From contig NZ_AP023032.1 in NCBI RefSeq assembly GCF_019670105.1, positions 1,978,972 through 2,042,971 of the forward strand: a DNA stretch of 64,000 nt, in the 5' to 3' direction. Numbering within the stretch: the first letter of the stretch is position 1; the number at the start of each line of letters is the position of its first letter. The notes under the pieces are model-generated. The model was not told the origin of the DNA. It worked only from the letters and a program-made list of their open reading frames with translations, and ran no database searches. The DNA is from Agarivorans albus (GTDB taxonomy: Bacteria > Pseudomonadota > Gammaproteobacteria > Enterobacterales > Celerinatantimonadaceae). Both the position numbers and the translations under genes were made by a program. Of this stretch, positions 46,927 through 56,507 are shown in pieces.

Positions 46927-48213
46927 TTATTGCTCCTCGCCTAAGCGCAGAGTAACTGCTCTGCGGTGAGCGTCTAGCCCTTCTGCGTTAGCTATAGGCA
47001 CTACTGCACGGCTTAAGTCTTTTAGGCCTTGCTGGCTTAACTCTTGAACCGTGAAACGTTTCATAAAGTCTAGGGTGCCAAGGCTAGAGTAGGTGCGTGT
47101 ATAGCCGTAAGTAGGCAAGGTGTGGTTGGTGCCACTGGCGTAATCGCCTACTGATTCTGGCGTCCATTCACCTAAAAATACGCTACCCGCATTTTCAATC
47201 TCTGGCAGTAAATCACGTGCTTGCTCGGTTTGAACAATTAGGTGCTCTGGGCCGTAAAGGTTACTTACTTGCACTGCTTGGGCTAAGTCGTTCACTACAA
47301 TGGCAGTACTGTGCGACAAGGCTTGGTCGGCAATGTTATTACGACTAAGCAGCGCTAACTGTCGAGCCAATTCTTGATTAACCGCTTCGGCTTGTTGCTC
47401 TGAAGTTGTCACCAAGATTACTTGTGAATCTGGGCCGTGTTCGGCTTGCGAGAGCAAATCGGCAGCAACAAAAGCCGGATTGGCTTTGTCATCGGCGATA
47501 ACTAACACCTCAGACGGGCCTGCTGGCATATCAATGGCGGCACCAGCGTGGTCGCCGCTCACTTGCTGTTTGGCTTGCGTTACAAAAGCATTACCAGGAC
47601 CAAATATTTTGTCTGCCTTGCTAACACTCTCGGTGCCATAGGCCATGGCTGCAATCGCTTGCGCGCCACCTGCTGCGTAAACTTCGTCTACACCACATAA
47701 GTTAGCGGTATAAAGGATTTCTGGCGCAATGGGTGGTGGAGAGCTTAATACCACTTTTTTACAGCCAGCAATGCGGGCAGGAATGGCTAACATTAATACC
47801 GTGGAAGGTAGTGGCGCAGTGCCTCCAGGCACATATAAACCCACATTACCAATGGCAGCGTAGTGCATTTCGCAACGCACCCCTGGTTGGGTTTCTAGGC
47901 TAATTGGCTGTGGCTTTTGCGCTTGGTGAAAAACTTCAATGTTAGCTTTGGCTTGCGCTACAGCTTGTTTAAATTCTTCACTTAAACCTTGCTCCGCTGC
48001 TTCTATCTCTTGTTGAGATATTCTTACAGCGCTAAGTTCGGTGTTATCAAACTTGGCAGCTAAATCGATTAGGGCTTTGTCGCCTTGTTCACGAACTTGG
48101 CTTACTACATCGGCAACAATTCCGGCAATGTCGGTTGAGCTATTAACCGCAGGGCGGGACAGCACCTGTAGTTGTTGCTCTGAATTAAGTTGCTTCCAAA
48201 TTACCGTTTGCAT
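46927..48213 (-). CDS. hisD: Histidinol dehydrogenase
   Basis: 428-aa zinc enzyme making the last two oxidations to histidine. [29 protein letters not shown] and the [12 protein letters not shown] segment with substrate and zinc residues are all intact. Length fits the family. Five bases after hisG. Confidence 0.98.
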   Translation of the reverse strand: MQTVIWKQLNSEQQLQVLSRPAVNSSTDIAGIVADVVSQVREQGDKALIDLAAKFDNTELSAVRISQQEIEAAEQGLSEEFKQAVAQAKANIEVFHQAQKPQPISLETQPGVRCEMHYAAIGNVGLYVPGGTAPLPSTVLMLAIPARIAGCKKVVLSSPPPIAPEILYTANLCGVDEVYAAGGAQAIAAMAYGTESVSKADKIFGPGNAFVTQAKQQVSGDHAGAAIDMPAGPSEVLVIADDKANPAFVAADLLSQAEHGPDSQVILVTTSEQQAEAVNQELARQLALLSRNNIADQALSHSTAIVVNDLAQAVQVSNLYGPEHLIVQTEQARDLLPEIENAGSVFLGEWTPESVGDYASGTNHTLPTYGYTRTYSSLGTLDFMKRFTVQELSQQGLKDLSRAVVPIANAEGLDAHRRAVTLRLGEEQ

Positions 48214-48218
48214 GGTGG

Positions 48219-49118
48219 TTATCTCAACATCTTCTCGATTGGCATGACTAGGATAGAGCTAGCACCTAAGGTTTTTAGCTTCTCCATGGTTTCCCAGAAC
48301 AGGTTCTCGGTACTTACTACATGCAGGGCTACTTTATCTTCGTCGCCAGCAAGCGCCAATACAGTTGGGTGCTCACTGCCTGGCAGTAAGTCAACGATCT
48401 GGTCAAGATGTGTTTTTGGCGCATGTAGCATGATGTATTTGCTTTCTTTGGCTTCCATGGTGCCTTGCATACGCATTAGTAAGCGATCTAACAGCTCTTG
48501 GTGCTCGTCACTAAGCTTATTTTTAGATTTAATTAAAACAGCTTGTGAGCGATAAATTACTTCTACTTCTTTAAGGCCGTTTGCTTCTAAAGTTGCGCCG
48601 GTAGATACCAAGTCACAAATTGCATCAGCTAAGCCAGCGCGAGTGGCTACTTCAACCGAGCCTGCCAACATACAAGTTGAAAACGGTACGCCTTGTTCGT
48701 CTAAGTAGCGCTTAAGAATACCTGGGTAGCTAGTGGCAATGCGTTTGTTGGCTAAACATTGCGGACCGGTGTAATCAAACTCTTCTGCTACTGCTAGAGA
48801 GAAGCGGCAATCACCAAAGTCTAAGCGTTTTAGAATGTCACATTCGGTAGGTTCATTTTGCGCGGTGCGCAACATGGTTTCTTCTTCTAGTACGTTTTCG
48901 CCAACGATACCGAAATCAACCACACCGTCCATTACTAGGCCTGGGATATCGTCATCGCGCACACGTAGTAGATCTACTGGCATGTTTTCTGAGTGGGCAA
49001 TTAGGCGTTGTTGGCGGAGGTTGATTTTCATTCCGCAGCTTTTTAATAGTGCCTGTGAGTCATCGCTTAGACGTCCTGATTTTTGGATGGCGATGCGTAG
49101 TCGTTTTTGCTCTGTCAT
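48219..49118 (-). CDS. hisG: ATP phosphoribosyltransferase (long form)
   Basis: 299-aa long-form HisG (hexameric, HisZ-independent), with catalytic domains ([32 protein letters not shown], the PRPP loop) and a C-terminal ACT-like regulatory domain for feedback by histidine ([18 protein letters not shown]). First enzyme of the pathway and first gene of the operon. It is preceded by an attenuator. Confidence 0.98.
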   Translation of the reverse strand: MTEQKRLRIAIQKSGRLSDDSQALLKSCGMKINLRQQRLIAHSENMPVDLLRVRDDDIPGLVMDGVVDFGIVGENVLEEETMLRTAQNEPTECDILKRLDFGDCRFSLAVAEEFDYTGPQCLANKRIATSYPGILKRYLDEQGVPFSTCMLAGSVEVATRAGLADAICDLVSTGATLEANGLKEVEVIYRSQAVLIKSKNKLSDEHQELLDRLLMRMQGTMEAKESKYIMLHAPKTHLDQIVDLLPGSEHPTVLALAGDEDKVALHVVSTENLFWETMEKLKTLGASSILVMPIEKMLR

Positions 49119-49142
49119 GTTTATGTCCCTAATTATAATACT

Positions 49143-49177
49143 AAAAAACCCCCGGGAGGATTACCTTCCGGGGGTTT
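49143..49177 (-). terminator. his attenuator terminator
   Basis: On the minus strand CCCCCGGAAGG and CCTCCCGGGGG pair around TAAT (with one G-U) and run into T6. Its first arm (plus 49165-49171) can pair alternatively with CTTCCGG encoded at 49200-49206, and that segment in turn with the next one upstream (GGAAGC/GCTTCC, 49217-49222 and 49202-49207). An additional hairpin AAGCTTCAG/CTGGAAGCTT (49236-49244 with 49215-49224) starts at the leader peptide stop. This is the standard chain of competing structures. Confidence 0.92.
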
Positions 49178-49242
49178 GCAATATTGTTATATTCTACCAC
49201 CGGAAGCGTCTTACAAGCTTCCAGCAGATAACCGCCTGAAGC

Positions 49243-49290
49243 TTATTCTGGATGATGGTGGTGATGATGCTTCAGTTGGTTAAAAATCAT
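49243..49290 (-). CDS. hisL: his operon leader peptide
   Basis: 15 aa: MIFNQLKHHHHHHPE. Six consecutive His codons (CAT CAT CAC CAC CAT CAT) make its translation a sensor of charged tRNA-His. If ribosomes stall there the terminator at 49143-49177 is not formed and hisG is transcribed; if not, transcription ends. E. coli HisL has seven His in 16 residues. The remainder of the 340-base gap (49291-49458) shows no gene. Confidence 0.93.
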   Translation of the reverse strand: MIFNQLKHHHHHHPE

Positions 49291-49458
49291 GTAACGTTCC
49301 TGTCAACGTGAGTTTTGCCTTGATGGCAATAATGGGCATAAAGTTACCAAGCTAGCGCTAAATTGCAACCTTTTTTAACGCCTTTTTATGAATAGATTAA
49401 AGTTGTTTAAAATTTAACCGATAATATAGTAAAGGAAGCCATAAAAGGAGCTGTAGTT

Positions 49459-49674
49459 GTGAGCCAAGATGCGATACTACCAATTTTGCCTAGGGCACCT
49501 GCAAAGCCTGACGGTAAGGCGCCGCCGATTAAAACGACGAAAGTGGTTAAAAAGGGTAAAACTAGCGCGCACAATGATATACAAGTGCGGCCTAAAACTG
49601 GTCAAGACCAACAGCAAGCGCAGAAAAAAAAGCCAGATCCCGACGACCCACATAACATTGACTTGTTTGTTTAG
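49459..49674 (+). CDS. Small basic Lys/Pro/Gln-rich protein, unknown
   Basis: 71 aa from GTG with AAAGGAG eight bases ahead. Very probably disordered: MSQDAILPILPRAPAKPDGK, then VVKKGKT and QQQAQKKKPDPDDPHN, ending in NIDLFV. No homologue is recognised. It begins a rightward set of genes with yoaA after 52-67 bases. The end resembles that of the 87-aa protein downstream of tsaB (GIDLFA). Reasonably likely to be real because of the ribosome binding site, but not supported by a known family. Confidence 0.5.
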   Translation: MSQDAILPILPRAPAKPDGKAPPIKTTKVVKKGKTSAHNDIQVRPKTGQDQQQAQKKKPDPDDPHNIDLFV

Positions 49675-49741
49675 TTTTAAGTTTGGTCTCGGCTAATTCG
49701 GCTGGTATAGTTGCGGCGACTTTTGCTTGCCGGAATTTAGA

Positions 49742-51658
49742 TTGAAACAGCAATATTTCGCCAAAGATGGATTACTCTCCAAGGCCATTGATGGCTTCTC
49801 TCCTCGTCCTCAACAAGGTGAAATGGCCAATGCAGTAGCGCATGCTATAAATGACCGCGGTAGTTTGTTAGTAGAAGCAGGTACTGGCACCGGTAAAACC
49901 TTTGCTTACCTTGTTCCTGCTATGGATAGCGGCAAAAAAATAGTAATCAGTACCGGTAGTAAAGCCTTGCAAGACCAGCTGTTTACTAAAGACCTACCAC
50001 GCATGCAAAAAGCCCTTAAGTACAATCAATCGATTGCCTTACTAAAAGGGCGCGCTAACTATTTATGTATTGAAAGGTTAAACAGCTTTTCGCACTACAG
50101 CAGTGGCCAAGACAGAGCTACCTTGGCGGAGCTAGTCAAAATCAAAAGTTGGGCACAAGGTGAAGAAAGTGGTGACATTAGCGACTTAGGCCCGGTGGCT
50201 GAGCGGGCAGATGTATTCCCTCTTATAACTAGTACCAACGATAATTGCCTAGGCAGAGATTGCCCATCTTACAAAGAGTGCTATTTGGTTAAAGCGCGTA
50301 ATCGCGCCATGGAAGCTGATTTAGTGGTGGTGAATCACCATTTATTTTTTGCCGACATGGTGGTTAAAGAAACGGGCTTTGGTGAGCTGATTCCAGAAGC
50401 TGATGCCTTTATTTTTGATGAAGCACACCAGTTGCCGGATATTGCAGCCAGCTATTTTGGCCAGCACTTCTCTAGCCGACAGATTCTCGATTTATGTAAT
50501 GACATTGAGTTGAGTTATAAAACCGACATTCGCGATATGGCGCAATTACAAAAAGCCTCACAAAAGCTCGAGCGTCGCATTCGACAATGCCGACTCGCTT
50601 TTGAAGGTTTGCGAGACCGAGGTGAATGGCGTCCACTTGCTAAACAAAAACGCTTTGGCGAGATGATGCAAGATTTACGTGAAGACATGGACTTTGTTTA
50701 TCAAGTGCTAAAGCTAGCACTTTCACGCAGTGAATTAGCTGACGCTTGTTTTGAGCGTTTAGCTAAAATGCGCAGCTTGTTCGACAAGGTAATGGACGTA
50801 GATAAAACCGGCTTTAGTTATTGGTACGAGACTACGCGTCAGCATTTCACCTTAAACATTACGCCCTTAAATATTGCAGAGCGCTTTAATAGTGAAGTGG
50901 AAGATCGCAACGCGGCTTGGGTATTTACTTCAGCTACTTTGGCTGTTGATGGCAACTTTCAGCATTTCCAAACCCAAATGGGTTTAAAAGATGCGAGCAG
51001 CATGCTGCTCGACAGCCCTTTCGATTATCAAAAACAAGCCTTACTCTGTGTGCCGCGCTACTTGCCAGAAACTAAGCAGCATAACGCCGAGCAGCTGATG
51101 CTAGATCAGCTTGCCCCGGTAATAGAAGCCAACGGCGGCCGTTGTTTCTTTTTATGTACCAGTCATCGCATGATTCAAAAAGTAGCCGCAGAGTTAAGGC
51201 AACGCACTGAGTTATTGGTATTGGTGCAAGGGGAAGCTGGCAAACAAGAGCTGCTTAGCGAGTTTGTTGAAGATGGCAACGCCGTGTTAGTGGCAACAAG
51301 TACTTTCTGGGAAGGTGTAGACGTACCCGGTAAGGCCTTGTCGTGTGTAATCATCGATAAGTTACCGTTTGCTGCACCCGATGATCCCTTACTAAAAGCA
51401 AAAAGTGAAGATTGCCGTTTGCGTGGCGGAGATCCTTTTCGTCAGGTATATTTGCCGCAAGCTGTAATAAGCTTGAAGCAAGGAGTGGGGCGTTTGATTC
51501 GAACTCAGGCCGATCACGGCGTGGTGATTATTTGTGACAATCGCCTAGTAAACCGCGAATACGGCTCTTTATTTATCAGTAGCTTACCGGCTATGCCCCG
51601 CACAAGAGAGCTATCAAAAGTTCTAGAATTTGTTAAAAAAGACGCTGAGGAAACATGA
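49742..51658 (+). CDS. yoaA: ATP-dependent helicase YoaA (XPD/DinG family)
   Basis: 638 aa from TTG at 49742 (GGAA eight bases ahead); another TTG at 49727 adds five residues. SF2 helicase with Walker A AGTGTGKT (46-53), DEAHQLPD box, and the complete Fe-S ligand set Cys109, 169, 174 and 180 (NCLGRDCPSYKEC). Close to E. coli YoaA throughout (NVALLKGR-like, VTSTNDNCLG-like, SCVIIDKLPF). In E. coli YoaA acts with HolC (chi) to repair damaged forks. Ends in an ATGA overlap with tsaB, as in enterobacteria. Confidence 0.95.
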   Translation: MKQQYFAKDGLLSKAIDGFSPRPQQGEMANAVAHAINDRGSLLVEAGTGTGKTFAYLVPAMDSGKKIVISTGSKALQDQLFTKDLPRMQKALKYNQSIALLKGRANYLCIERLNSFSHYSSGQDRATLAELVKIKSWAQGEESGDISDLGPVAERADVFPLITSTNDNCLGRDCPSYKECYLVKARNRAMEADLVVVNHHLFFADMVVKETGFGELIPEADAFIFDEAHQLPDIAASYFGQHFSSRQILDLCNDIELSYKTDIRDMAQLQKASQKLERRIRQCRLAFEGLRDRGEWRPLAKQKRFGEMMQDLREDMDFVYQVLKLALSRSELADACFERLAKMRSLFDKVMDVDKTGFSYWYETTRQHFTLNITPLNIAERFNSEVEDRNAAWVFTSATLAVDGNFQHFQTQMGLKDASSMLLDSPFDYQKQALLCVPRYLPETKQHNAEQLMLDQLAPVIEANGGRCFFLCTSHRMIQKVAAELRQRTELLVLVQGEAGKQELLSEFVEDGNAVLVATSTFWEGVDVPGKALSCVIIDKLPFAAPDDPLLKAKSEDCRLRGGDPFRQVYLPQAVISLKQGVGRLIRTQADHGVVIICDNRLVNREYGSLFISSLPAMPRTRELSKVLEFVKKDAEET

Positions 51659-52344
51659 CAGCCAATATATTAGCTTTAGATACTTCTACCGAAAACTGCT
51701 CTGTTGCCTTGCAATGGAAGGGTGAAGTGATCAGCAAGCAAGAATACAGTCCGCGCGACCACACTCAAAAGATCTTGCCGTTTGTGGAGCAAGTATTAGC
51801 GGAAGCAGGTGTAAGCTTAACTCAACTGGATGCCATTGCTTTTGGCCGCGGGCCAGGCAGTTTTACCGGTGTACGTATTGGCGTAGCTACCGTGCAAGGT
51901 TTGGCATTTGGGGCAGATAAACCGATGGTTGCAGTGTCAACTTTGCAAGCCATGGCGCAGCAAGCTTATGTTAATCATGCCTCAGAGCGTTGCTTGGCAG
52001 CCATTGATGCACGCATGGGCGAAGTATACTGGGGTGAATATCATCTAGAAGAAGGTTTGATGCGCTTGGTTGGACAAGAGTTAGTGATTAAGCCTGAGCT
52101 ACTCGAAGCAAGTGCCAATAAGGCCGCAGCTGTTGGCACTGGTTGGCAAACCTATAAAGAATTATTAAGTGGTCAATTTTCTGGCGTAAGCGTGTTAGAT
52201 TCGGTGTTATACCCGGCGGCACGAGATATGCTTAGTTATGCTCAATATGCTTTTGAATGTGGCGACCTTGTTGCTGCCGAAAACGCAGAACCGGTGTATC
52301 TTCGAGATAAAGTCACTTGGAAAAAGCTTCCAGGTAGAGAATAG
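51655..52344 (+). CDS. tsaB: tRNA t6A37 threonylcarbamoyl complex subunit TsaB
   Basis: 229 aa. ASKHA-fold partner of TsaD in t6A37 formation of tRNA. The start ILALDTSTENCSVAL, FGRGPGSFTGVRIG and AAIDARMGEVYWG are the family hallmarks. The gene overlaps yoaA by 4 bases and is followed by a small gene 16 bases later. Confidence 0.96.
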   Translation: MTANILALDTSTENCSVALQWKGEVISKQEYSPRDHTQKILPFVEQVLAEAGVSLTQLDAIAFGRGPGSFTGVRIGVATVQGLAFGADKPMVAVSTLQAMAQQAYVNHASERCLAAIDARMGEVYWGEYHLEEGLMRLVGQELVIKPELLEASANKAAAVGTGWQTYKELLSGQFSGVSVLDSVLYPAARDMLSYAQYAFECGDLVAAENAEPVYLRDKVTWKKLPGRE

Positions 52345-52360
52345 TTAAAGGATAAATAAC

Positions 52361-52624
52361 TTGAAAATTCAGGGCCTTGGCCAGCCCATACCGCAACAGC
52401 CTAAAGTTAAGCAGGCAAGTAGTAGTACTGAGTTAAGTACCGCTACTCAAGCGCCAAAAGGTGTAGTGCCATGGGCGGTAATGGATGAAAAAAGTGTAGA
52501 AAAGCTCCGCTATGACCAAAATATTGGCAGTGGCGGAGAGGCTGTGTCTCACTATCAAGATGTTGCTAATCAACTTAAGCGCCAACAGGTAAATGAAATG
52601 TTCGGCATCGACTTGTTTGCCTAA
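52361..52624 (+). CDS. Small conserved hypothetical protein downstream of tsaB
   Basis: 87 aa from TTG with AAAGGA eight bases before it. The beginning MKIQGLGQPIPQQPKV is flexible; the second half is helical (KSVEKLRYDQNIGSG, QDVANQLKRQQVNEMF) and it ends GIDLFA. A protein of similar size and ending occurs at this place in Vibrio and Shewanella as I remember, which would be a weak argument for a conserved role. No domain or function recognised. The 4-residue IDLF tail is shared with the 71-aa protein before yoaA. Confidence 0.62.
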   Translation: MKIQGLGQPIPQQPKVKQASSSTELSTATQAPKGVVPWAVMDEKSVEKLRYDQNIGSGGEAVSHYQDVANQLKRQQVNEMFGIDLFA

Positions 52625-52642
52625 CTCGGCCTTGCTTTATCC

Positions 52643-53476
52643 ATGCTCAGTGAATCCAGCCTTCCCCAAAGCAAACTTGCTTACCTAGAACAAACAACCG
52701 ACAGCCCATACTGTTTATTAATGTTGCATGGTTGGATGGACAACGCTGCTAGTTTCATTCCTGTTATTCACGAGCTGCCTAATAGTCACTGTATTGCTTT
52801 AGACTTTCCTGGACATGGCTTTTCGCCACACCGACAAGATTATTATCATTTTGTTGACTACGTAGACGACGTTTATGTTGCATTAAATGAGCTCAACCTT
52901 AGTAAACCAGTTATCTTAGTTGGCCATTCTTTGGGAGCGCTTGTGGCCAGTTGCTTTGCTGCGGCATTTCCTGAGCAGCTGAGTGGCTTAGTATGTATTG
53001 ATGGCATTGGACCTTTAAGTTTGGCAAGCCATGAAACGTCTACGCATTTAGCTAAAGCGATTCGTCAAAGACAGCAACTAAAACCCGCCAAAGGTTTTGC
53101 AGAGCTAGATTATGCCGTGGCCCTGCGAGCTAAAACTAACGCGATTAGCACTGAAAATAGCCGCTTACTAGTAGAGCGCGCCACTATTCAGCGTGAAGGG
53201 TTGTGGTATTGGCGGCATGACGAAAAATTAAAACTTGGCTCACCTTTACGTTTTAGTGAAGAACAAGCCAAACAGATTTGCCAAGCAGCTGTAACACCTT
53301 GTTTATTGCTGGCAGCAAATGAGTACCCTTTACTTAAGCCCGATTACATTGCCTTGCGCCAGCAATGGTTTAACAATATTCAAACACAACTACTAAGTGG
53401 TGGTCACCACCTACATATGCAAAATCCGCATGCTACAGCTCAGTTACTTCAAGACTTTATTAAAACAATTGTTTGA
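52643..53476 (+). CDS. Alpha/beta hydrolase
   Basis: 277 aa, no signal peptide. Oxyanion-region motif LHGWMDNAASF, the nucleophile elbow GHSLGA, a lid domain (residues 130-200) and His near the end in SGGHHLHMQNP. Placement after tsaB and before fadD may suggest an ester or thioester substrate, but no specific one is known. Starts 18 bases after the small gene, so it is likely part of the yoaA-tsaB transcript. Confidence 0.85.
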   Translation: MLSESSLPQSKLAYLEQTTDSPYCLLMLHGWMDNAASFIPVIHELPNSHCIALDFPGHGFSPHRQDYYHFVDYVDDVYVALNELNLSKPVILVGHSLGALVASCFAAAFPEQLSGLVCIDGIGPLSLASHETSTHLAKAIRQRQQLKPAKGFAELDYAVALRAKTNAISTENSRLLVERATIQREGLWYWRHDEKLKLGSPLRFSEEQAKQICQAAVTPCLLLAANEYPLLKPDYIALRQQWFNNIQTQLLSGGHHLHMQNPHATAQLLQDFIKTIV

Positions 53477-53544
53477 AGCACTTCACTGTTTTTGAACTTA
53501 CACTCTACGCTTAATGTTAATATATTGTTATTTTAAACGCCGTA

Positions 53545-53560
53545 TGAAACAATCGTTTGA
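53545..53560 (+). promoter_or_regulatory. PsrA-like box upstream of fadD
   Basis: TGAAAC-AATC-GTTTGA matches the PsrA pattern (G/C)AAAC-N2-4-GTTT(G/C). PsrA controls fatty acid degradation in Shewanella and Pseudomonas. No psrA gene is in this window, and FadR, the other known regulator of fadD, is encoded 8 kb downstream. Confidence 0.5.
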
Positions 53561-53563
53561 AAT

Positions 53564-53631
53564 CTTAGAGCTAAAGCTCTAAGGCCAGTAATGTCACCAA
53601 GTGCATAATAAAATTCACAATAAACTTGGTG
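53564..53631 (+). promoter_or_regulatory. Two further inverted repeats in the fadD upstream region
   Basis: CTTAGAGCT-AA-AGCTCTAAG (53564-53583), perfect 9-bp arms with no T-run; and CACCAAGT (53595-53602) with ACTTGGTG (53624-53631), 21 bases apart. Both could be operators or leader structures of fadD. Neither matches the E. coli FadR consensus well. Confidence 0.4.
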
Positions 53632-53674
53632 GGCAATTTATACTTAATGTAATTGAATTGTTTAGGAGAACTGC

Positions 53675-55336
53675 GTGGATAAGGTTTGGCTTAATCGATA
53701 CCCTAAGGATGTTCCTGCAGAGATAGACTCAGCACGTTATCAAACATTGCTTGATGTCTTCGAAGAAGGCGCAGCCAAACATGCCGACAGAGTAGCATTT
53801 ATTAACATGGGCCAGGTGATGACCTATCGCCGCCTCGAAGAACAATCTCGGGCCTTTGCTGCTTATCTTCAAAACGAATTAAAGCTAAAAGCGGGTGACC
53901 GTGTTGCTTTAATGATGCCCAATCTGCTGCAGTATCCCATCTGTTTGTTTGGTGCTTTACGTGCCGGCATGGTTGTGGTGAATGTAAACCCGTTGTATAC
54001 GCCACGCGAGCTTAAGCATCAGTTAAATGATAGTGGTGCAAAGGCCATTGTAATTGTCTCTAACTTTGCTCACATACTAGAAGAAATTGTTGAAGAAACC
54101 GGGGTAGAGCATGTAGTGCTAACTCGCTTAGGCGATCAGCTCTCTGCCACTAAACGTACCTTAGTTAACTTTGTGGTTAAGTACGTGAAAAAAATGGTGC
54201 CTAAGTATCATTTGCCACATGCACAATCCTTACGTTATGTATTGTCGAAAGGTCAGCATTTACAATATGTTCGCCCAGAGATCCAAAGCGAAGATTTAGC
54301 CTTTTTACAATACACGGGTGGCACAACCGGTGTGGCCAAAGGCGCCATGTTGTCACATAAAAATATGGTGGCCAATTTACTGCAAGCTTTAGGCATTGTT
54401 GGCCCTTGTTTGCGCGAAGGCAAAGAGGTAGTGGTAACTGCTTTGCCGCTCTACCATATTTTTGCCTTAACGGCTAACTGCATGGTGTTTTTCGCAATGG
54501 GTTGTCAGAACCTTCTCATTACCAATCCTCGCGATATTCCTACTTTTACTAAAGAGTTGGCTAAAACCCCATTTACCGCCATTACTGGCGTGAACACCTT
54601 GTTTAACGCGCTGCTTAATCATGAAGATTTTGCCAAGCTCGATTTCTCTCGTTTACGTCTTTCTTTAGGTGGTGGCATGTCGGTGCAGCGTGCGGTTGCA
54701 GAGCGTTGGCAGGAAGTCACCGGTTCTCGGTTGATCGAAGGTTACGGTTTAACCGAATGTGCGCCGTTGGTAACCGTATGTCCTTATGACTTAGAAGCTT
54801 ATAACGGCAGTATTGGCCTTCCGGCGCCTTCTACCGATATCAAGCTAGTGGGCGAAGATGGAGAGGAAGTGGCCGAAGGCGAATCTGGTGAGATCTTAGT
54901 TAAAGGCCCGCAGGTTATGCAGGGCTATTGGCAGCGTCCTGAAGCTACTGAAGAATCAATGCCTGGAGGCTGGTTTGCTACCGGTGATATTGCCACAGTA
55001 GATGAACAAGGTTTCTTCCACATTGTGGACCGTAAAAAAGACATGATTTTGGTATCGGGCTTTAACGTATTTCCTAATGAAGTGGAAGAAGTGGTGGCCA
55101 GTAATGCCAAGGTACTAGAAGTTGCAGCGGTAGGTGTTCCAAACGATGTTAGCGGCGAAACGGTAAAAGTTTTTGTGGTTAAGAAGGATGAGTCGCTTAC
55201 CGAGAAACAAGTTATCGAGCATTGCCGTGAGTTTCTTACAGCTTATAAGGTACCCAAGTTGGTAGAGTTTAGAGATGAACTTCCTAAAACAAATGTGGGT
55301 AAGATCTTACGTAGAGCCTTGCGTGAAGAGGCATAA
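53675..55336 (+). CDS. fadD: Long-chain-fatty-acid--CoA ligase
   Basis: 553 aa from GTG (TAGGAGAA ahead). Adenylate-forming enzyme; P-loop motif [22 protein letters not shown] and [16 protein letters not shown] are the AMP-binding and FACS signature motifs, and Lys near the end in [13 protein letters not shown] is the catalytic one. Activates exogenous fatty acids at the inner membrane for beta-oxidation. The neighbours are as in E. coli (tsaB, fadD, rnd). Confidence 0.97.
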   Translation: MDKVWLNRYPKDVPAEIDSARYQTLLDVFEEGAAKHADRVAFINMGQVMTYRRLEEQSRAFAAYLQNELKLKAGDRVALMMPNLLQYPICLFGALRAGMVVVNVNPLYTPRELKHQLNDSGAKAIVIVSNFAHILEEIVEETGVEHVVLTRLGDQLSATKRTLVNFVVKYVKKMVPKYHLPHAQSLRYVLSKGQHLQYVRPEIQSEDLAFLQYTGGTTGVAKGAMLSHKNMVANLLQALGIVGPCLREGKEVVVTALPLYHIFALTANCMVFFAMGCQNLLITNPRDIPTFTKELAKTPFTAITGVNTLFNALLNHEDFAKLDFSRLRLSLGGGMSVQRAVAERWQEVTGSRLIEGYGLTECAPLVTVCPYDLEAYNGSIGLPAPSTDIKLVGEDGEEVAEGESGEILVKGPQVMQGYWQRPEATEESMPGGWFATGDIATVDEQGFFHIVDRKKDMILVSGFNVFPNEVEEVVASNAKVLEVAAVGVPNDVSGETVKVFVVKKDESLTEKQVIEHCREFLTAYKVPKLVEFRDELPKTNVGKILRRALREEA

Positions 55337-55385
55337 ACCGTAAAATGGTGATTATTAAGATGCTTTCCACTAGGACGCCGTAATT

Positions 55386-56507
55386 TTGGCAGACGTAAAC
55401 TTCGATATGATAGAAACAGAGGCGCAACTTGCGCCTCTGTTGCGTTTTTTAAATGAGCAAAAGGCAATGGTACTTGCCATTGACACAGAGTTTGTTCGTA
55501 CTCGTACTTACTACGCTCAGCTTGGTTTACTGCAAATCTTTGATGGTCAACAATGCTATTTGATTGATCCACTCAAAGTAGAAATGGCGCCCTTGTGGGA
55601 AGCATTGGCCAAGCACCACTGGGTACTTCACGCCTTTAGTGAAGATCTAGAAATCATTCAGCGTGTGAGCGGCAAGTTTGGTCTTAGTGTATTTGATACG
55701 CAAGTTGGGGCCGCTTTTCTAGGTCACGGTATTAGCTTGGGTTATCAGCGCTTTATTGATACAGAGTTGGACATTCAATTAGACAAAGGCGAATCGCGTA
55801 CCGACTGGTTAGCACGTCCGTTACGTTCTTCTCAATTGGAATATGCGGCCTTAGATGTTATCTACCTCTTACCTGCGTATTTAAAGATTCAACAACAGCT
55901 TAAAGATGAAGGGCGGTTTGATGCGGCGCTTGAAGAAAGTGCACGTTTAGCTGCGCTTAAAAAGCGAGTGTTTAATCAAGACGAAGCTTATAAAGATATT
56001 AAGAATGCTTGGAAGCTAAATCCGCAGCAACTAGCTGTTTTACAGGTATTAGCGCGTTGGCGCGCCCAACAAGCTGCTAGCCGAGACTTAGCCATTAACA
56101 ATGTTGTTCATGGCGACAGTTTATGGGCTTTGGCGCGTTATCAGCCAAGTACTATGGAACAACTTCAGCGCCTTGGTTTGCCACCGCAAGAATTGCGGAT
56201 ACATGGGCAGCGCTTATTAAAGTTAGTTAAACAAGGGCAGCAGACTAAAACCGTAGATTTTCCCCAGGCCATTAAACGTATTGTTGATTACCCAGATTAC
56301 AAGAAAACTATTCAAGAGCTTAAAAAAGTAGTGGCTAAAGTTGCCGAAGAATCAGGCTTACCAGAAGATGTATTGGCGAGTAAGAAAATGCTTAATCAGT
56401 ATTTGTCTTGGCTTTGGAAAGAAGACCGGCAAGCAGCGGAGTTACCTCTTTTACTTACCGGTTGGCGTCAGCCTTTATTTGCTAATCACGTTGCTCAGGA
56501 AGCGTAA
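55386..56507 (+). CDS. rnd: Ribonuclease D, TTG start
   Basis: 373-aa 3'-5' exoribonuclease for tRNA 3' ends. DEDD residues: Asp33 and Glu35 ([17 protein letters not shown]), Asp87 (FSEDLE), Tyr153 and Asp157 ([10 protein letters not shown]). HRDC domain from about residue 210. The start is the TTG at 55386: it lets the N-terminus ([14 protein letters not shown]) align with E. coli Rnd, whose start is also UUG. The first codons contain a perfect 12-bp inverted repeat followed by T6. The 3' end overlaps minE by 26 bases on the other strand. Confidence 0.95.
   Translation: MADVNFDMIETEAQLAPLLRFLNEQKAMVLAIDTEFVRTRTYYAQLGLLQIFDGQQCYLIDPLKVEMAPLWEALAKHHWVLHAFSEDLEIIQRVSGKFGLSVFDTQVGAAFLGHGISLGYQRFIDTELDIQLDKGESRTDWLARPLRSSQLEYAALDVIYLLPAYLKIQQQLKDEGRFDAALEESARLAALKKRVFNQDEAYKDIKNAWKLNPQQLAVLQVLARWRAQQAASRDLAINNVVHGDSLWALARYQPSTMEQLQRLGLPPQELRIHGQRLLKLVKQGQQTKTVDFPQAIKRIVDYPDYKKTIQELKKVVAKVAEESGLPEDVLASKKMLNQYLSWLWKEDRQAAELPLLLTGWRQPLFANHVAQEA
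55416..55450 (+). terminator. Terminator-like hairpin inside the start of rnd
   Basis: ACAGAGGCGCAA (55416-55427) and TTGCGCCTCTGT (55429-55440) are perfect arms separated by one base, then TGCG and T6 (55445-55450). It lies 10-22 codons into rnd. It may end part of the fadD transcripts or control rnd. E. coli rnd carries a terminator-like stem and U8 just before its UUG start, needed for translation. Confidence 0.6.

Noticed and set aside
49246-49272. Short repeat of GATGGTGGTGATGATG as a CRISPR or microsatellite
   Set aside because: It is the His-codon run of the his leader peptide on the minus strand.
53600-53640. E. coli-type FadR box before fadD (ACTTGGTGGGC)
   Set aside because: It matches only the TGGT half. 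The other half needed for the GntR-type dyad is absent.
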